This document shows, piece after piece, positions 61,669 to 64,000 of a stretch of 64,000 nt of DNA. Below the pieces are notes generated by a model, which saw nothing but the letters and a program-made list of their open reading frames with translations, did not search any database and was not told the origin of the DNA. Position 1 is the stretch's first letter, and each line of letters opens with the position of its first letter. Origin of the DNA: Saccharomycopsis malanga (Eukaryota; Ascomycota; Saccharomycetes; Ascoideales; Saccharomycopsidaceae); the NCBI GenBank assembly GCA_004014935.1, contig CP025322.1, positions 1,116,001 through 1,180,000 on the forward strand. Reading direction: 5' to 3'. The position numbers were made by a program, and so were the translations under genes.

Positions 61669-63048
61669 ATGGACCGTTTGAATCAAAACATAAGTTTCGA
61701 CAAGTTGGGTGTGCCTCATGTTAAGTCTGAGGGTTCCGATTTGATAGCACAAGTATCGCCTGTTGCATACCAACAAGTGGCTGCGGGTCTTCTTGCCAAC
61801 GATTCAAATGGTAAAACATTGGCGCTGCAACCGTTTTTAAAACAACAAGTTCAATATCAGAACCTGCAAGCTGTACCTCTTGCGCAGGACAATGCTGCCT
61901 TTCAAAAGCATGTGTTCAATACACTGCAAACCAATCAGCAAGCTGTGCAACAAGACATACAAGCGCAGATTAATAGACAACAACAGTCTCAACAGACTGC
62001 AAATAGTATAAATTCTTTTTTCGATAATCTCAATAATAGTGGTAGCATTACTGATGGCCAGCAAAGCATTAGTAATACAAACAATCAAGCTCCTATTCTG
62101 GCAGATCGGAGCCAGAATCAAAGATCTAACACTGTAACCAGTCATAACAGTGGCAGCTTCATGTTTAATAATCCTTTCTTTGATATAGACAATCTTCCGC
62201 TTACTAATCCCCCAATTTATGAGCCAGATGTTCTTGCAGGTGTAGTAAGAAGAAGGGTTTCGATATCAAATGGCCAGATAGGACAACTAATAGAGGCCCA
62301 TGATTATCCGGATTCCGATGATAGTCAACCAACGTCGTTTCCCTCAGATGCAAGCCAGCCAACTCCTTTTGCATCGGAATCAGGCTCAAATATTCAGCCT
62401 CTGGCAAATGTAAAGACTCTCCAAAATAACAGTGGTTCTGTAAGCACTAATAATAACGCTCAATATCAGTTTTCTCAAACACCCCAACAGCCACTTTTTA
62501 ATCAAGTATTGCAGCCGACTGGCCAAGCTCCTACACTTTCTGCTGCTACTGCTTCTTCTCCTTCTCAACAACCAGTAATTCCAGGTTCCAATTTAAATGT
62601 AGCTTTTCAGCCTCAGAATCCTGTGGTTTCGCCTCATAACCATTTAATTCAACCGGATCCGTCGCTTGTTGCCCCTAGAATGGCTCAACAAATGCATCCT
62701 CATATTATGGTAAGTCAGCATAATGGTCCAATGCCAGGCACCGCTGCTTGGAAAAGAGCTCGTCTTCTAGAACGAAACAGAGTCGCTGCTTCTAAATGCC
62801 GCCATAAGAAAAAAATTGCCCAACAGCAATTGCAGGAAGAAGCTGAAATAGCTGCTAAAGAAAATGCCACTTTGAAAAAGAGAGTAGCCTATTTGGAAAA
62901 TACTCTTGATAAAGTTAAAGATGTAATGAGAAATCACATGAAAAGTTGTAATGGCTCCTCATTGTCAATTGATATTTTAGAAGATTTCCTTAAATTAGAT
63001 GAAGAATCTCAAAAAAAGGTTTCTGTGGAGAAAAAACAAGTGAATTAA
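61669..63048 (+). CDS. bZIP transcription factor, CST6/RCA1-like
   Basis: The 459-residue protein has an ATF/CREB-type basic region (about 359-382; RARLLERNRVAASKCRHKKK) with the key N-x2-AAS-x-C-R residues. A leucine zipper follows (about 385-425), with Leu spacing LKKRVAYLENTLDKVKDVM. The N-terminal 350 residues are Gln/Asn/Ser/Pro-rich, as in activation domains. Of the yeast ATF/CREB group, Cst6/Aca1 (Rca1 in Candida) have the ASKCR form, whereas Sko1 has ASKFR. Cst6/Rca1 controls carbonic anhydrase in response to CO2, but target genes cannot be read here. The frame is open eight codons upstream of the ATG at 61669 without another ATG. Confidence 0.85.
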   Translation: MDRLNQNISFDKLGVPHVKSEGSDLIAQVSPVAYQQVAAGLLANDSNGKTLALQPFLKQQVQYQNLQAVPLAQDNAAFQKHVFNTLQTNQQAVQQDIQAQINRQQQSQQTANSINSFFDNLNNSGSITDGQQSISNTNNQAPILADRSQNQRSNTVTSHNSGSFMFNNPFFDIDNLPLTNPPIYEPDVLAGVVRRRVSISNGQIGQLIEAHDYPDSDDSQPTSFPSDASQPTPFASESGSNIQPLANVKTLQNNSGSVSTNNNAQYQFSQTPQQPLFNQVLQPTGQAPTLSAATASSPSQQPVIPGSNLNVAFQPQNPVVSPHNHLIQPDPSLVAPRMAQQMHPHIMVSQHNGPMPGTAAWKRARLLERNRVAASKCRHKKKIAQQQLQEEAEIAAKENATLKKRVAYLENTLDKVKDVMRNHMKSCNGSSLSIDILEDFLKLDEESQKKVSVEKKQVN

Positions 63049-63831
63049 TATTTATTAATGAATGTTTTCCTATTTTGTTTTCCATGATAGTCTCTAATAT
63101 TTACTCTGTTATGTTTTCTGTTTCCACTAATTTTAAACTTTTTGTTTTTCTGTTTCCACCAATCTTAAACTTTTTGCCTTATTAATAATTTTATTTGTTC
63201 TGTTTCAAAGCTTTTTCTTTTATTGTTCAAACATATTTTTTCATCAGTATTTTTTTATGAAATTCTTGTGCATTATGAAATAAAGAGGTAAACTTTTTTA
63301 TTTGGTTATGTTTTATCATTAATAGTATTGTTTGACTTTTTTTTCTTTATTTTCTTCTGCTTTTTTGCTTTTTTTCTGGGTTCAAACATGTTTGATTATT
63401 TTTTTGGTTGGTTCTTAATTGATTGATTCTGTTTCATTTTTTTTCAATACTAGTTTTGACTCGATGATTTAATTTGGTTTCATTATGATACTTGTTTACC
63501 CTGGCTAATAATAATATATATATACTCTATATCTTGTTTTTTCAAATTCTCTCTGTATGTGCCTATGGTACGCCGTAATGCCATGCAATGCACTATTAGA
63601 GATAACGACATACATGTTCAATCCGCTTCGTATGCAGCTCTAAAGCTGTGTCATGTTCATTGCGTGCATTTCCTATTGTCATCGACACGCTACAACAGTA
63701 GGTCTGTTATATTTCTTGAAAGACGTTCATATAAATAGGCTACTCCACTCTATTTTCACTTTTATCGATCCTCCACCTATTCTTTAATCCGTTTCACTAA
63801 ATCAAAATCATTTGATTAATTGCTTGATATG
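63049..63831. other. Intergenic, T-rich 3' region
   Basis: About 780 bp lie after the bZIP gene and before the stop codon of the partial gene at the edge. The first 500 bp are strikingly T-rich on the plus strand, and the sentence-like unit TGTTTTTCTGTTTCCAC(C/T)AAT is nearly repeated near 63117 and 63146. No gene was recognised. Confidence 0.5.
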
Positions 63832-64000
63832 TCAAAGTCCGTAAGAAATAACCGCCATTTTAGGTTTAAGGTTTACCTCTTCACAGTATGTAATATCACC
63901 TCTCATTAGCACCCTTTTGGTTAGCAAACCCGAATCCATCCACTTGCTAACCCTAATCCCATCAGTCGTTGGTCTTGCTTCAATATCAAAACCGCGGATC
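63832..64000 (-). CDS. Partial open frame, C-terminal 55 residues, unknown
   Basis: A minus-strand frame is open from the right edge to a TGA at 63832-63834, 55 residues ending PKMAVISYGL. It includes DIEARPTTDGIRVSKWMDSG and RGDITYCEEVN. The amino acid mix looks protein-like and codons are typical of the neighbours, but I do not recognise it, and 55 open codons could arise by chance. The upstream part lies outside the window. Confidence 0.4.
   Translation of the reverse strand, partial: IRGFDIEARPTTDGIRVSKWMDSGLLTKRVLMRGDITYCEEVNLKPKMAVISYGL

Noticed and set aside
63950-63990. Telomere-like TTAGGGTTAG on the minus strand near the right edge
   Set aside because: It is a single short match inside an open frame, not an array, and budding-yeast telomere repeats usually differ from it.
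1-64000. Protein-coding retroelement, DNA transposon, CRISPR or gene cluster
   Set aside because: I found no reverse transcriptase, integrase, transposase or long terminal repeat, no CRISPR-like array, and no co-functional run of genes.

Overview
This is nuclear DNA of a budding yeast (Saccharomycotina). It is AT-rich, its genes are mostly uninterrupted, and the few short introns carry yeast-type signals: donors GTATGT, GTAAGT or GTACGT and branch points TACTAAC or AACTAAC. The proteins are typical of ascomycete yeasts, but the species is not Saccharomyces cerevisiae: there is a peroxisomal acyl-CoA dehydrogenase, spliced SMT3, LSM1, MED15 and NOT5 genes, and unusually long intergenic regions of 1 to 1.8 kb. 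CTG codons are rare, and those I checked sit where leucine is plausible, but I cannot settle how CUG is decoded.

Layout, left to right. SEC10 (exocyst, cut by the left edge), SMT3 (SUMO, spliced) and SRP40 (nucleolar) come first, then a gap with a SINE, then STT3 (oligosaccharyltransferase). Next are a GRAM/StART-like sterol transporter of the LAM/Ysp2 family, a membrane-anchored histidine acid phosphatase, a GNAT acetyltransferase, RPE1, ALB1, a PTS1-tagged acyl-CoA dehydrogenase, GCD14/TRM61, an orphan mitochondrial-looking membrane protein and LSM1. After a SINE-littered gap come ARP2, MPS1 and SET1, a small one-helix membrane protein, a composite SINE and an acidic orphan protein. The last part holds MED15/GAL11, vacuolar proteinase PRB1, fluoride exporter FEX1, frequenin FRQ1, another SINE with target-site duplications, a WBP4-like zinc-finger protein, BIM1, PRM1, NOT5/NOT3, a SPO73-like dysferlin-domain protein, a CST6/RCA1-like bZIP factor and the 3' end of an unidentified gene at the right edge.

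The genes are mostly unrelated housekeeping functions and form no operon or cluster. Themes recur: gene expression (SET1, MED15, NOT5, LSM1, bZIP), ribosome biogenesis (SRP40, ALB1, GCD14), mitosis and cytoskeleton (MPS1, BIM1, ARP2) and membrane traffic or fusion (SEC10, FRQ1, PRM1, SPO73-like, LAM).

The most notable non-gene structure is a dispersed family of tRNA-derived SINE-like elements. Copies have a tRNA-like head with RNA polymerase III A and B boxes, a shared body of about 200 bp and an ATT-rich tail. Two copies are flanked by 13-bp target-site duplications and several others are 5'-truncated. Other points of interest are an SMT3 intron whose retention would remove the SUMO diglycine, an exact 68-bp tandem duplication upstream of MED15, phased A-tracts next to FEX1, and a 27-bp palindrome between NOT5 and the SPO73-like gene.
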